DNA of 64,000 nt, taken from Siniperca chuatsi. Its lineage: Eukaryota > Chordata > Actinopteri > Centrarchiformes > Sinipercidae. Below are positions 21,301 through 33,725 of this stretch, piece by piece. The first letter of the stretch is position 1, and each line of letters opens with the position of its first letter. A model generated the notes under the pieces. That model saw nothing but the letters and a program-made list of their open reading frames with translations, had not been told where the DNA came from and ran no database searches. The translations under genes and the position numbers were made by a program. The stretch spans positions 2,015,175-2,079,174 of the forward strand of contig NC_058046.1 in assembly GCF_020085105.1 (NCBI RefSeq), in the 5' to 3' direction.

Positions 21301-22432
21301 CAATTAAAGCAGGTTCTTGTGATTCTCTCAGGGCTCGATTAATCTGTGGATTATTTTTCAGAAAATAGTAAAAAAACAATCCAGCACAGTTTCCCAGAGC
21401 CCAACATGACGTTCGACCAGCAGACCAAAACCCAAAAGATATTCAGTTTACAGTTATGTCAAACAGACATTGGGATTATCAAAAGTGTTGCAGATTAAAT
21501 TTCTGTCAATTAATCGACTAATGTGTGATAGTTATAGTGATAGCAGCCTGACGGATAATGGATTATATTACTGCTAACGAAAATTGAGATTTTAAAAAAA
21601 AAATACGATATTTGTTTTCTAACATGAACAACCATAGTTGATGAGGATCCCTAAATGTGACTATTTTGTTGTGACACTGAGTTATCAGTGCTAAGTGTCC
21701 GTCAGCGGGATCGGGTCTTGCTCTGGTGTTGGTTCAGGTTGCGTCTTTACATCTTTGTGCGCGCTGTGAGTCACGCTGCCCTCTGATTAGTTGTGATTAT
21801 CCTGCTGTTTGTTGCCTTTGATCACAACAGCTCAACAGCGTTTTAAGCCTCCAGTATTACTGAGCAGATTTGATTTTCTTCAAACGACACGTTTTACATT
21901 GGGCCTTTGTTAGCTGGTAAGAGTGAAAATCCTCCTTAAAATAGAAATCCAGTTTGTTATTTCCACAGTTTCCCCTTTATTCCCTGAGCAGCAGTTTGTC
22001 CTCTCAGTTAGAAAAAGATTAACAAAAACACAGAAAACACTTTCACGCAAGTTTTCAACAGGGCTGTTCTCAGTTTCCTGCTGCTACTTCCTGTGTTTTA
22101 TTCCTGCTGATCATATCACTGCAACATTAAAGTGTTTTTCTGTATCATATTTGTGGATATGATGCTGCTACACAGAAGGTACGAGCAAAGGGTGTTATGG
22201 CTTTAGTCATTCAATGGTTACCACATTATCCGTGTTGACTGATTTTCTTCAAGGTCAGAACCTTCAAGTAACTTATAAAACAGAAGAAAGAAAGTATTCT
22301 CCCCGACTAACACAAGAGTTAATTGTATGTCATAGATTTTTGTCATGTAAATTGATCCCACGACTTTGAAAAGTGGCTTCATGATGTTTATGACAGTGTT
22401 AACGACGTGTTACTGTCTGCAGCTGGTGGTGA
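18315..22432. other. Intron 1 of sncaip: repeats only
   Basis: It holds fragments of common teleost repeats: a 'GGGCGAGGTGATA' type at 18988-19070, an AT-dinucleotide patch at 19373-19424, an AAAGGAACAG-type element near 20110-20260, and an inverted 'TTAATCGACTAAT' element at 21330-21530. No coding exon was recognised. Confidence 0.4.
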
Positions 22433-22453
22433 GGCTGATGATGTGGTGTGAAG

Positions 22454-25400
22454 ATGGAGGCTCCTGAATACCTGGACCTGGATGAGATCGACTTCTCAGA
22501 TGATTCAGTGGTCAGTATGATATAAACAAGCTAACAGCTGCCTACTGCTACACAACCGCTAACTACACCTACTTAACTGATAGAGTCCACTAAAAATGTC
22601 TCCATCTGCCCCAAGCTTGATCCGATGGATCAGGGTGGGAGTATCCTTACTTTAGAGTCTCTAGGAGGCCTAACTACGCACTTGCAACAGCCTCTCCTCT
22701 ACCTATAGCCACCACCTCTGTAGGAGCATACAGCTGCCAACAGTAGTGTGTAACAAACAACAGCTTAGGAGCTGCATATCTAACAAACAGCAACAACAAC
22801 CTAAACCTGGCCGAACAATCCAAGTAGGGTGCATCCTGCCTGCCACATACAATGCAGATGCTATTCAGTGTCCAGTTTATTAGGTACACCTAGATAAAAC
22901 TAATGCAGTCTAATACAACAGTCCTGCAATAAACCCCTACCTGCATGAAGGTTATAATGTTCAGTTTTGGTCAGAAGTGGCAATCCTAAAAGTTTGTCCA
23001 CCCCATTTAAATCAACAAGGATAGACTGAATATTAGAAAAACTTCTCCTTTATAACACAATATGATTCAACAGCAGCACAAACTACAGCCTCCAAAAAAA
23101 AAAACATGACGTCGGATCAACCTCTCTAAAACAGTTTGAACACGAAGTTAACATGATAACCTTCAAGAAGGAGGATTCAGAGTGACTGCATTAGGTTCAG
23201 CCTGATGTATAAAACTGAGTGTTTCTCCACAGCTGTAACCTACAGCTGCCGAACTGCTTCAGGTTACAATCTGTCTGTACTTAGAGCAACGTAACTGCTA
23301 CTGCAATGAACTAATATCTAAATATAACTGCTTTGCACAGCTGCTGAGCTGCTGTGCACAATTATCTCTCACTCTTTGTTTTTGTCCCGCAGTACTCTGT
23401 CACGTCTCTGAAGAGCATCCCAGAGTTGTCCAGGAGGAGTGATGGCCAGGCCGAGGAGAGACCAGGTAACTACGAATTATAAAAGGATAGCTTAGTTAGA
23501 ATTTTTACTCTGCTTTTGAACTAAAACTGTGTAGCAGTTTCTTCTGATTGTTCTGTTTGTGTAATTGTTTTAAAATTAATACCAGACCTCAACAATACAG
23601 AACATGTTGTCCTTTATACATCTGAACTTCAACAAGGCCTAGTTAAATCTCTGTGAAACTAAACTACGTTATTTAAACTCAGCTGTTCTCTTATCACCAC
23701 CTCCTGCAGCTCCAGCCATCAACTGGAGTCGTGGCGTTTCCTCCCACAGCGGCGGGGGAATCAAACCCACGGGGCTCGCTGAGGTCCACAGCAAGTTCCG
23801 GCCGGTGAAGAGGGTCTCCCCTCTCAAACACCAACCAGAGACCACCGACTCTGACTCTGATGGTAAAGTCCAGGGGCTGGGGCTGGGGCTGGGGGAGCCG
23901 GCGGAGGCCAGTAAGGACGACTCCAGCTCTGACAAACCGACCCATGCCTCCACCTCCTCTGACGGTACAGAAGGGAAGGCGAAGGCCCTGGGCGGCGGCG
24001 TTGGTGTTGGTGGAGGGAACAACCCCCAGGCTCTGTTCGGGGAGCTGGAGCACTACGATCTGGACATGGACGAGATCCTGGACGTGCCTTATATCAAGTC
24101 CAGTCAGCAGATGTCCACGCTGCCTCGCGTCCCCCACGACAAGCGTTCGGTGACAGGGAGCAACCTGGGCGGAGGCACCCTGGAGAGGAGCCGGGGAGGA
24201 GGGCTGAAGAGCTCCGCTTTACCCCACAGCGAGCCTCTGAGCTTGGGCAGTGGCAGCTCACAGACTCAGGTACACACTGATCAACTTCAAAACAAGTTCT
24301 TTAAATATTTTAGAATATTATAAAGGGTACGGTCTAGGCTCTATAGGAAAAGTGCAATGAGATAACTTCTGTTATATATTGGTGCTATATAAATACATAA
24401 TATTGAATTGAATATTTTTCATTTGTGAATCCATCGTTTTTATTTTCTATTTAACTCTTTTTAAGTGTATTTAAATGTCTTTTTAGATTGTCCTATGTTA
24501 CTTTTAAGTTTTATGTAAAGCACTTTGAATTGCCTTGTTGTTGAAATGTGCTATACAACTAAACTTGCCTTGCCTTCAGTCCACAGAGGGTGACCTCGTA
24601 GGAAAACATTATGTGGAAGTCATTGCGCATGGATTACTAAACTAAGCACACAGTTTAGTAAACTGTAAAGGGAATTTTTTAGCAACACTTGTGGAATATA
24701 CACCTGGCCTTCAGAGGAAAAAAGCATGAAGTATTTAACATTTAATTGTCATACCAGCTAAATGACGCACAGGCAAATTGGGGATAAGATGCATAATAGA
24801 AGTTTCACGACTACTTATTCTTACTAGTCGTGAGGTTTTGCAAAATAGTCGTTCATTAGTCAACTATTGTTGACTATATTAAAATGTATTTTACACCACA
24901 CCTGAATCAACGTAACAGAAACTATGTAAATATAAACAAGCATTGATGTTTTACACATTAACTGCTGTAAATGTGGTGATGCTGGGTAAAATCATCCACA
25001 AGTAGTCGACTACTGTCCACAGCACTGACTCTAGTGGTTTTAGTAGTCGAATAGATGTGCACATACTGTGATATTCTGTATGCTGCACTTAAAGGACTGA
25101 CAGTATTTGAGCATACTGCCGAGGTAATATCCAGCTAAAAGTGAGCTAAATTGGTAAAATTGTCTATAGAAGAAATATAAATTTAAATATTAGTCTAAAC
25201 CATTGCAATTAAAACATTTTTACAATTACCTTTGTCTAAAATATATTGGAAATTGTAAAGTATATTTACAGTATGTTCATATATTCGTGCAGCCATTTAG
25301 TTTCCTTTCACTGTAAATTTTGCCAGTTAGGTTTTCCAGTTTAGTTAAAGGTTCCCTGTTGAGTTTTAGACCTCCAGCAGCGCTATGGAGCTGTATTTCT

Positions 25401-26563
25401 GTGAGTGGGTCCCCGTTTAGCATGCGTTCGAGGACGCACGCAGCTGACACAATGCACAATCCTACCAGTGGTTTCCACTGATCTACAGGTGCCAAGAAAC
25501 GCAGCAATGCACCAGCAAAGGCAGGGAAGAAGAAGACTGTAAGCTAGTCAACATGGATGTAAACAATGCTGGTTTACAGTTGTAATTCATATGTTTTCTG
25601 CAGTATTGTGTTCTGTCTCCGGTGAAGTGGTCAGACCTGAGGAAGTCCAAGTCGATGGATCCAGACCTCCACCACCTCCACCGCTCCCCAGCTGGTGGAG
25701 GGTACCAGTCAGAGTTGCTCTCCTCCGGACTCCTCAGCTGCTCCTCCTCCCTCTCTTCTTTCTCTGATGCAGGTACGACCTAAAAACGCTGTCAACTTTT
25801 CTGTTTTACTCTTATGGTGGACAAAAACACTGTCGTAACATTGTGTAAAGGTAAGATGTGATGTGATGTGATAGGACTTGTTTGAATAACGACTTCCAGA
25901 CAAGCTGCTGTCTGCGCGGGTCTACCCAGACTCCCAGAGCCAGAGGCCAGGCGTGGAGCCTGCCGGGGGCCCGGCGCTGATGTTCCCCCTGCCAGGAAGC
26001 AGCGTGGGCAGGCAGGACGCTTCCAAGCCCTGGCCTCCTGGACCAGGAGGAGGAGGTGGAGGCAGCGGTGGGCCGAGGGGGTTTGGAGGAGGTGGAGGAG
26101 CAGGAGGGGAGGTGGACGAAGAGACAAAGAAGAACCAGAACATCATCAACATCGTCAGAGAGGGACAGATCTCTTTGCTGGTGAGTGGGAGGTCCCGACC
26201 AATAGAAGAGTAGGAGGTGGGCGATCTAACATTTGCAAACCACATCTGATGTTGTATCCACCTCTTCTTTCTCCTTCTTTTCCTCCTCCTCACCTCCCTC
26301 CTCTGTTTGCTCCTGCTCCTCTTCGTGTTTTTTCCCTCTCCTTCTTCTTCCTCCTCTCCCTCCTCCACTTCTCCTCCTCATGCAGCCTCACCTGGCGGCA
26401 GATAACCTGGAGCTGATCAGAGACGAGGACGCAAACAACCTGCTGCACATCTCGGCCTCTCAGGGTCATGCCGACTGCCTGCAGCATCTCACCTCTCTGA
26501 TGGGAGAGGACGGCCTCAACGAACGCAACAACCAGCAGCTCACCCCTGCTGGTCTGGGAGTCA

Positions 26564-26600
<37 letters not shown>

Positions 26601-27926
26601 AACTATAGACTCAAAGTGTGTGTTTACTCCCAAAATAACGTGTTTACTTTAAGATGTGGTGTTGCGCAGATATTAGCTTTTTATTTAGTTATTCCTTCAA
26701 TGTTGTTTTGACAGATATATGAAGCAGTTTGAATGTTTAAATTAAGTCACTGGTTATTTGTTTACTGTAGAACTGCTCACTAACACTGTCTGTAAGAAAC
26801 TGTTAAAGAAAAAAAGATTTTGATTAGGGTAATTTAATATTTTACAGATTCTTCTGATGATTAGTGGAGTAATCAGATAAGAATACTTGGTATTTTTGGA
26901 AATAGCAAGAGTAAATCTGAGAAAAATCAAGCCGACCAGGTCTCCTTTTAAAATGAACAAATACAGGATTCCTTGTGTAAAAAATATATATATTGAAAGG
27001 TGTTTCTAATATTTTTTCCACTGGGGCAAAAGATTAGAAGCACCTTTCAATATAATGTACCTAATAAAGTGGCCAGTGTGTGTACAAGGTGTAGTGATTG
27101 GGAAGCTTAAAATCGCTCAAAGAATCCATAACCCATGAGAGATATTTTTCATTTAATATCTTTAAAAAATATATATGAATGGATGTTTATTGTGCACTTT
27201 CATCCTTCACCTTTTCTTAGCTGCGTATTCACCCTGCCTGATGTAAATATATTTGCACCTGCAGGTGGAAATATTAGTCCTTAAAGAAAACAAAAACATC
27301 TGTAAGCTAATAAGGACATGCAGACATTTGATTGGCTGTTGGCAGCTGGTCAGTGAGGTCATAAAGTATCAAGATGGAGGTTTCTGATAAAATGATTTAA
27401 ACTTTTACATCAGCTCTGTTGGCAGCAGCAGGATGTTCAAAATGAGTCTCTGGAATGAAACCGAGGAAAGTGAATACCGTAAATACTGAGTAGGTCCTGT
27501 TTAGTCTGCCCTGCTGTGGAAACCAGGCTCTTGATTGGCTGCCAGACAGGAAATGTGTTATCTAGAGACAAGCTGGGCAGCTGTGTCCTGATTGGCTCTT
27601 ATCAACAAGCCTCTTGTTTATTCACTCAGTTTAATGGGATGACAGATTTCCAACCACCTGGTCCTTACTCTGTGTGTGCGCGCGTGCATGCGTGTGTTTC
27701 ATGTTCTTATATCCCGGTGGGGATTTTAACCTGAATGTACACTAACCCATGGGGACTTGTGTCACCGTGGGGACAAAAAATGACGTCCCCATGGTGGTAG
27801 AGACTGCTTTTAGAGGGTTAAGACTTGGTTTTAGGGTTCAGGTTACAATTAGGTTAGGGTTAGGCATTTAGTTGTGATGGTTAGGGGCTGGGGAAAGCAT
27901 TATGTCAATGACACAATGTCAGTGAA

Positions 27927-27981
<55 letters not shown>

Positions 27982-30900
27982 GCAGAACGGTCATCTGGAG
28001 TGTGTGAGGTGGATGGTGAGTGAGACAGAGGCCATTGCAGAACTGAGCTGCACCAGAGAACATCCCAGTCTGATCCATTACGCTGCCCGCTATGGACAGG
28101 TAACACACACACACACTATATATTTTATACTTATACCTGCACTGCCTACTGTAACTGCTGCACATGCTCATACTGTACATATCTTAGCCTATTCAAATCT
28201 ACCCCTCACTGTTATTTATATTACTCTGCACTTTACAGCTTTTTGCACTTCTGGTTAGATGCTAAACTGCATTTCGTTGTCTCGGTACTTGTACTCTGTG
28301 CAATGACAATAAAGTTGAATCTAATCTAAAAATATAAAAACACACCAGCAAGCTTGAATATCCACAGGTCCTTGAAAAGTCTTAAGCATGTGTCACATCA
28401 GAGCATCAAGCAGTAAATCATCTCATTTCCCACCACTTGCGTTCATCAAACATTACACATCGACACTTCTGTCAACCAGACGATGATGGAAGTACCTTTC
28501 CCAGTTTTGATTGACGTCTGTTAACCTCGAGAGTTCTCATTAACAGTCCAGCTTAGACTGACCGAGGCTGAGACAGCTCTGACCGAGCTGACCCCGGCGA
28601 GCTGAGTCTGTGGGTGCGTTCACACCTAACCTGTTTAAAAGGAACTGTTGCATTTTGCAGTTTTAGTGCAGTTCGTTTGGGCTGGTGTGAAAGCTTTTAG
28701 CATAAATTAAAAATCTATGCTGCTATTAAATCCATCTGCTGGTCGTGAACTGTAAAGGAAGCCATCTCCAGATCTGTACAGACAATAAAGCCTGATCTTA
28801 TCTTATTTTGTAACCATGGCAACACACATGCGCATCACGACGAGTGCGGAGATTTTCCCAGATGCATCAGAAAGTGAGAAGAGTTAAAACGGGTCCCCAC
28901 ACAGTAACTATCCTCCCGTTATATCATCATTAGATTTTCACTGTTTATGATATTCAGTTGGTCCATGCTTATAATCTATCAGTGATTTCTGATGACACCA
29001 GAGAAGGATGACATCAGACTGACCTGCTGTCAGTCACCAGAACTGTCCAATGTAGGATGACATCATTTGAACTGTCCAATCAAGTCAGTTACCGGTCAGT
29101 CCTATGACTTTATGTTTACTCGTCTGGGTTTGTTGTAAAAAAAAAAGTCAGTGTGAACACGAACTGGACCAGAACTGAAAGGCAACAATGGATCATTTTT
29201 CCCCTTGGGTCGGACCAAATGAACTGGACTACAGGTGTGAAAGCACCCTATAAAATAATTATTGTAAATATAAAAATAAAATGAAAGCACCTTGAGATGT
29301 CTTACAAGGCCACTGTACAGAGGACAAACCCTTTTTATTTAAGCAAAAACAAGGCACCACCCTCAGGACAACCTTTACACGTGTGTGTGTGTGTGTGAGT
29401 GCTGGGTAAGATTGGAGTGTGGTTGGTTGACTTGTTTTAATAAAAATAAAAATCTCCCTCTGTCTGTCTCTCCAGGAGAAGGTCTTGTTGTGGTTGCTTC
29501 AGTTCATGCAGGAACAGGCAATCTCTCTGGACGAAGTCGACCAGAACGGAAACACTGCAGTCCACGTAGCAGCTCAGTACGGACACCTCACCTGTATACA
29601 GGTGTGTACTGCTGGAAAGTAACAATTACTACCAAGACGGTGTAGTCCCTCATTCGTCCAGGAGTGTTCCATCGTAGAAAAGGTTTCAGTCGCAGTCATC
29701 TGGACACTGTTTTCAGAATCAAGACGTTTCGGCCGAAACGATGGAACATTCCTGGACGAATGAGGGACTACACCGTCTAATTACTACCAACTTAACTATC
29801 ACTATTTCCAGTTTTCCTGACATCCCCTCCATCTCTTCCCCTCAACACGTGCTGATACCTTGGTAGCACCACAGGTCATGCAGATTAGGAGCGGGGCCTG
29901 AGGGGAGCAGAGACCCTTCAGCAGTCTTATAATAATTTAGAGTTTTGGGTAGATGTTCCCCTGAAGGGTCGATGTCACATAAATCCACTTCAGACTATTG
30001 GAGCACTAATAGAGCCCTGCTAAAGATTGTGTTCTAGTAATTCTTAACCTACAGCTCAGTAATACAGAACATGATTTAGAGCCACACTTAATATTATCAT
30101 TTCAATATTTCAACGATGTAAACTTGAAGTAGTGTTCTAAACCTTTATTTTTCCTGCTGGCGTGACGACCCCGACGTTCTGTTGTTCAGGAACATCCTGC
30201 TTCAGTTACTCTGCCCCTACTTATCATGGCAAAACACACATTTATTATAAAATGTGTTTTACAACCTGAAGCTGCTTTTCCTACATTGGAAGCTGAGTGT
30301 TTTTTTATTCCTGGTAGGTGGCACACCCTGCTGAAGGAGAGGCGGATATTATCAGTCTTGTCTGCTTCCTGTTGGCCAGCCAGGCCGACAATCAAAATAC
30401 TGATAGTAACCCTAACCCTAATAATCTGTTTTAGATAAAACAGCTGCTTTTTCTCAGCAGAGCCAAGTAGATCTGTACTGTGGGGAAAACAATTTTCTTA
30501 CACAGAGGCAGAAGTACTAATAACTGAGCTACTGCTGGAAATAATAATGTTGCTGTTTTGAATCCTAACTTGGAAACAAGCATCATCATGTCAACGTGTC
30601 AATCTTGCCAAGAGCCAGATCTCACAGCAGTAATGGTTTAAATCTCTGTATCCAGACTCTGGTGGAGTACGGCTCTAACGTGACGGTCCAGAACCTGCAG
30701 GGGGAACGGCCTTCCCAGAGTGCCGAGCGGCAGGGACACACCACCTGCGCTCGATACCTGGTCGTCGTGGAAACCTGCATGTCATTGGCCTCGCAGGTTG
30801 TTAAACTCACCAAACAGCTCAATGAGTAAGTTACAGTATTTTATTTTTACTGATGAAGTTACAGGGTTTTTTTTCAGGTACAGTTACTTTAATGGATTGT

Positions 30901-33488
30901 GTAGTTTCTTTGTAGTTTCTCAGTTATTGTTATTCTTATAGTTCCTATTTCTGTCGCCAGTATTTAAAAGGTTTTAGTTGTTTAAACTGGAGATTTATCA
31001 ACATATCTGTCCTGCTGCCTTTTAATGGCCTTACTTTAATTAGAAGGAGAAAGTTTTCATACTGTATGAAGCAACTGTACCGAGTGAAGTGGAGGACATT
31101 TTTTTAACCAATGTTCCTGCTTTAATTTCATCAAACTTTTTCTGATTCTAATTTAATTTAGGTGTTTTTATTTATACATTTTTATTTACATTTTTCAGCA
31201 TGACGCCATCATTTCTACACATTACCTCTACACAGTATTTAGTTTGCAACATGTTGGCAGAATCACCAAATTACTTCGCGCCATAAACAGACATAGGTCT
31301 GAAATGTCTATTCCCAGCGCAACGTCCCATTTCAACCAAAATAACAGAAACTTACTTTTCACTGCCTAATTTGACTAAAACTCCTACCTGCTTGCGCCTC
31401 TCCTTCCACCTGCACGCTGTGCTGGACATGAAGTAACCAAACGTGTGTGTTGTTTGTCATGCAGACAGGCAACAGAGAGGATGGCTCTACAGAAACAACT
31501 GCAGAGACTGATGGACCCCAACAAGGCAGAGGGGACACCTTCCAGATCACCCAAGTAAGACAAGCACATATAGGGCCCTCGCTTTACACACTCAGAAACT
31601 ATGTCTCTATAGTGGTATTTTACAACCACAACTATGGCTCCCATGAGTCTTGAGTTGTATTATTTTTATAATGTTGGAAATGGGACTGCAGTGTAAGACA
31701 AGCTATCATGTGACACAGAGAAGTCAAGGTGTAGTAGCCAAGATGCGCTAATCAAGGGAGTGAGTCTGAAAAAATGCTGCTTTTCTGGAGTGTCAGTGCT
31801 GGAAAACAGCGCAGTCGCCGTAGCGATAGTTATCCCTCGCCGCAAGAATACACCAGTCTCAGTACAGCAGAGTTTGGCGAGTGATGATGGTAACCTACAC
31901 TGAGAAGAACTTATACTCAGAGCCTCAGATACGAGCGGCGGCGGCAGCAGTAGTGAAAGCAAGTGATCGCAGCATTTACAGCAGTTTTCAGGTGAGCAGC
32001 ACAAAAGACGTGGCTTAAAATACACCACCTGCACCAGCTCTCAGGGTTTCTACTGTGGGGTTGGAGGCAGGTGGAAAGCAAGCAGGCCAAGAAGTACAGT
32101 GGGACTTGTGGTCTACTCTGTATCATTCATTACAATTATTGCAGTTTTTAGTTTTTTTTTTCTTATTTAATACAATCATTTTAGCTGTAGATAGGCTGAA
32201 ATGAGTTTAACTTTGTTTAACCAATATTACCAATATAGTATAGTACTAGCTGTTGCAGTAGTAGCAGTAGGAAGAGTTGCAGTAGTTGCATAAAAAGCAG
32301 TAGTGGTACAAGTACAAAAAGCAAGTCCTACTATTGGTAATAGTAGTATTAGTATGTAGTAATGGGAGTAGAAGTAGCAGCAGGGCGGGAGTTGGTCTTA
32401 GTAGTTAATAGTTGTGGTAGTGATTAAAGTCATTAACAGCATACACACTAAAAAACAAAAGTAAAGGATAATGTCTGTCTTCCTCTCTGGACTCCAGCTC
32501 CCATCAGCCCTCAGTGGAGGCGTGGCCAGAGATGTTGTTGACAGCGGAGGGGACTCCGGGTGATGGTCAATGGTTGGTTCGTCAGGGAGGGGTGGGTCCA
32601 GACTCGGTGCTGCGGCAGCTGCTGGGGAAGGACATGTCAGACTCGCTGTGTTCCAGGGAGAGGCTGCCTCCAGGGGGTAGCCTGAGCAGAGAGGGCCCCG
32701 GGGCCCCTGGGGCCCGCAGGACGGGACTGGTGGAGAGGAGAGAGCTCAAACTAGCGAGACTCAAACAGATCATGCAGCGCTCTCTGAGTGAATCAGATTC
32801 GGACGGTTATCCACCAGAGGAAGGTAAAAATCAAGGAGCCCCGGCCTCAAACACACTGCGACCTGATAGGCCGTCCCACCTGCCAATCACAGAGGAGGAG
32901 CCAGTGTCAAACCACCTTAACCTGATGATGAGGCAGCACCTCCCCTCCTCCTCTTCTTCCACAGCTGAGAGGAAGCTGGCGTTTTCTCTCAGCGGGTCAA
33001 AGTCAGCGGACAGCGCCGGTTACAACCCCTCCCCCACCTCCAGCGACCCTGAGGCCGCAGACGGTAAAACGCCAGACGTTTCCGGCGACTTCCACGACGC
33101 CGCAAACGGCCAGAAAGTTGCCACCAGTCCCAAGAGCGCCCTGAAGTCACCCTCGTCTCGCAGAAAGACGTCTCAGAACCTCAAACTGAGGGTCACCTTC
33201 GACGAGCAGGTCCACAAGAGCTCCAATCAGGAGGCAGAGCAGACCAAAGGGCATCATGGGAAGGAGAGGACTCCAACAGGAAGTTCTGAAAGCAAGCGAC
33301 CGTTCGGGGCGTTCCGCTCCATCATGGAGACACTGAGCGGAAACACAAACCACAACAACAACAGCGGTGGTCAGTCAGGCTCTGCTGTTAAACTGTCCAC
33401 CTGTCAGAACTCACCTGGCAGGAAGTCGGAGAGTAAAGGCAGCCCGGGAGGAGGAGCCAAGGGCAAGAGCAAAACCAGTAACGTTTAA
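22454..33488 (+). CDS. sncaip: Synphilin-1 (alpha-synuclein-interacting protein)
   Basis: Coding exons are 22454-22510, 23393-23465, 23710-24269, 25604-25772, 25900-26180, 26386-26565, 27986-28099, 29476-29601, 30656-30825, 31465-31554 and 32498-33488, all with consistent phases. This gives 936 codons plus TAA; human synphilin-1 has 919 residues. The protein starts MEAPEYLDLDEIDFSDDSV, has a Gly-rich insert (about 335-360), ankyrin repeats (about 381-560: LLHISASQGHADCLQHLTSL, NTAVHVAAQYGH) and a coiled coil (about 560-600: SLASQVVKLTKQLNEQ). The conserved C-terminal blocks are ELKLARLKQIMQRSLSESDS, VATSPKSALKSPS, SQNLKLRVTFDEQ and KRPFGAFRSIMETLSGN. Synphilin-1 is a neuronal cytoplasmic scaffold that binds alpha-synuclein and ubiquitin ligases such as parkin and SIAH, and collects in Lewy bodies. 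The acceptor of exon 8 and the donor of exon 7 abut GT arrays. Exon 3 is copied at 3858-3936. Confidence 0.96.
22865..23222 (+). mobile_element. MITE copy B, in sncaip intron 2
   Basis: It matches the MITE at 3389-3702 from TCAGTG/TTTATTAGGTACACC to AAACTGAGTG. It carries about 45 extra bases, including one arm (23063-23095) of the palindromic MITE found at 4055-4212 and an A-rich run. It lies 170 bases upstream of sncaip exon 3 and was duplicated together with it. Confidence 0.75.
24335..24577 (+). mobile_element. Two LINE 3' tails back to back in sncaip intron 4
   Basis: The first (24335-24415) has AGTGCAATGAGATAACTTCT, TTGGTGCTATATAAATA and a GAATTGAAT tail. The second (24460-24577) has TGTAAAGCACTTTGAATTGC, GTGCTATACAACTAAA and a CTTGC tail. 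Both patterns are standard 3' ends of fish L2/RTE-like LINEs or their SINEs. No coding sequence is left. Confidence 0.6.
26566..26598 (+). repeat. (GT)16 directly at the exon 7 donor of sncaip
   Basis: The exon ends GTCAAG at 26565 and the intron begins at once with the GT array, so the array supplies the donor dinucleotide and a ladder of near-identical alternatives. UG-rich RNA is the binding site of TDP-43 and CELF proteins, which could affect splicing. Confidence 0.95.
26993..27077. mobile_element. Hairpin and DNA-transposon end
   Basis: ATTGAAAGGTGTTTCTAAT (from about 26994) pairs with ATTAGAAGCACCTTTCAAT, ending near 27051, one mismatch in 19. The following bases TACCTAATAAAGTGGCCAGTG are the complement of the 'CACTGGCCACTTTATTAGGTA' transposon end also seen at 3389 and 22865. 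This is a relic with no coding content. Confidence 0.55.
27700..27980 (+). mobile_element. 'GTCCCCA' dispersed repeat with TTAGGG-like core and (GT)24 tail
   Basis: It contains GTGGGGACAAAAAATGACG, several copies of TTAGGGTT-like sequence, then CATTATGTCAATGACACAA, AACAAACGT and 24 GT units (27933-27980). I recognise this order from many fish introns. Its GT tail ends five bases before sncaip exon 8, so the insertion provides the acceptor region of that exon (TGTGTTGCAG). Confidence 0.65.
28116..28330 (+). mobile_element. LINE/SINE 3' tail in sncaip intron 8
   Basis: It contains CTGCACTTTACAGCTTTTTG, GCATTTCGTTGTCTCGGTAC, TGCAATGACAATAAAGTTGA and an ATCTA tail, a very common teleost retroposon end. 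There is no coding part. Confidence 0.7.
28613..29251. mobile_element. Non-autonomous DNA transposon with ~20-bp terminal inverted repeats
   Basis: The left end GGGTGCGTTCACACCT is complemented at the right end AGGTGTGAAAGCACCC, about 640 bases apart, and inner AGTTCGTTTGG / CCAAATGAACTG blocks also pair. No transposase frame is present. It lies in sncaip intron 8. Confidence 0.65.
29637..29780. repeat. Snap-back repeat: dispersed core between 40-bp inverted arms
   Basis: The arms 29637-29677 and 29739-29780 are almost perfectly complementary (GACGGTGTAGTCCCTCATTC paired with its complement at the right end). The core between them (CATCTGGACACTGTTTTC, CAAGACGTTTCGGCCGAAAC) is the family also seen inverted at 187-275. 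It lies in sncaip intron 9. Confidence 0.75.
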
Positions 33489-33725
33489 CCAACTAGTGCC
33501 TACTGAAGGGCAGAGAGCACATAACAAACAGACCACAACAAAGAGCAAACCGCAAGAGGCAGCGAACATGAGAAATTTATAGCGATTAACCTGATTGACA
33601 CATTTTGTGTCAACAATTGTACCCGTTCTTCTCCGTTTCATAAATTTATCAAAACTGAACACATCATGTGACATTTACTTTTCCAGTGGTAGAAGTGATA
33701 TCTCCGATGTTTAGAAATCAATAAA
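33489..33725 (+). terminator. sncaip: sncaip 3' untranslated region to first poly(A) signal
   Basis: AATAAA at 33720-33725 lies 232 bases after the stop. Further signals near 38262 and 38280 (GAAATAAACTG, GAATAAATC) could end a much longer 3' untranslated region. The sequence alone does not decide between them. Confidence 0.4.

Noticed and set aside
23669-24137. Long minus-strand open frames opposite sncaip exon 4
   Set aside because: These are shadows of a GC-rich coding exon whose plus-strand frame matches synphilin-1.
30405-30425. CCCTAACCCTAA, telomere-like
   Set aside because: Less than two and a half units; too short to be an interstitial telomeric array.
31640-32060. Possible exon in sncaip intron 11 (ends TTTTCAG then GTGAGC)
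   Set aside because: No protein similarity, and exons 31465-31554 and 32498-33488 already join in phase and match human synphilin-1 across the junction. Probably a repeat.
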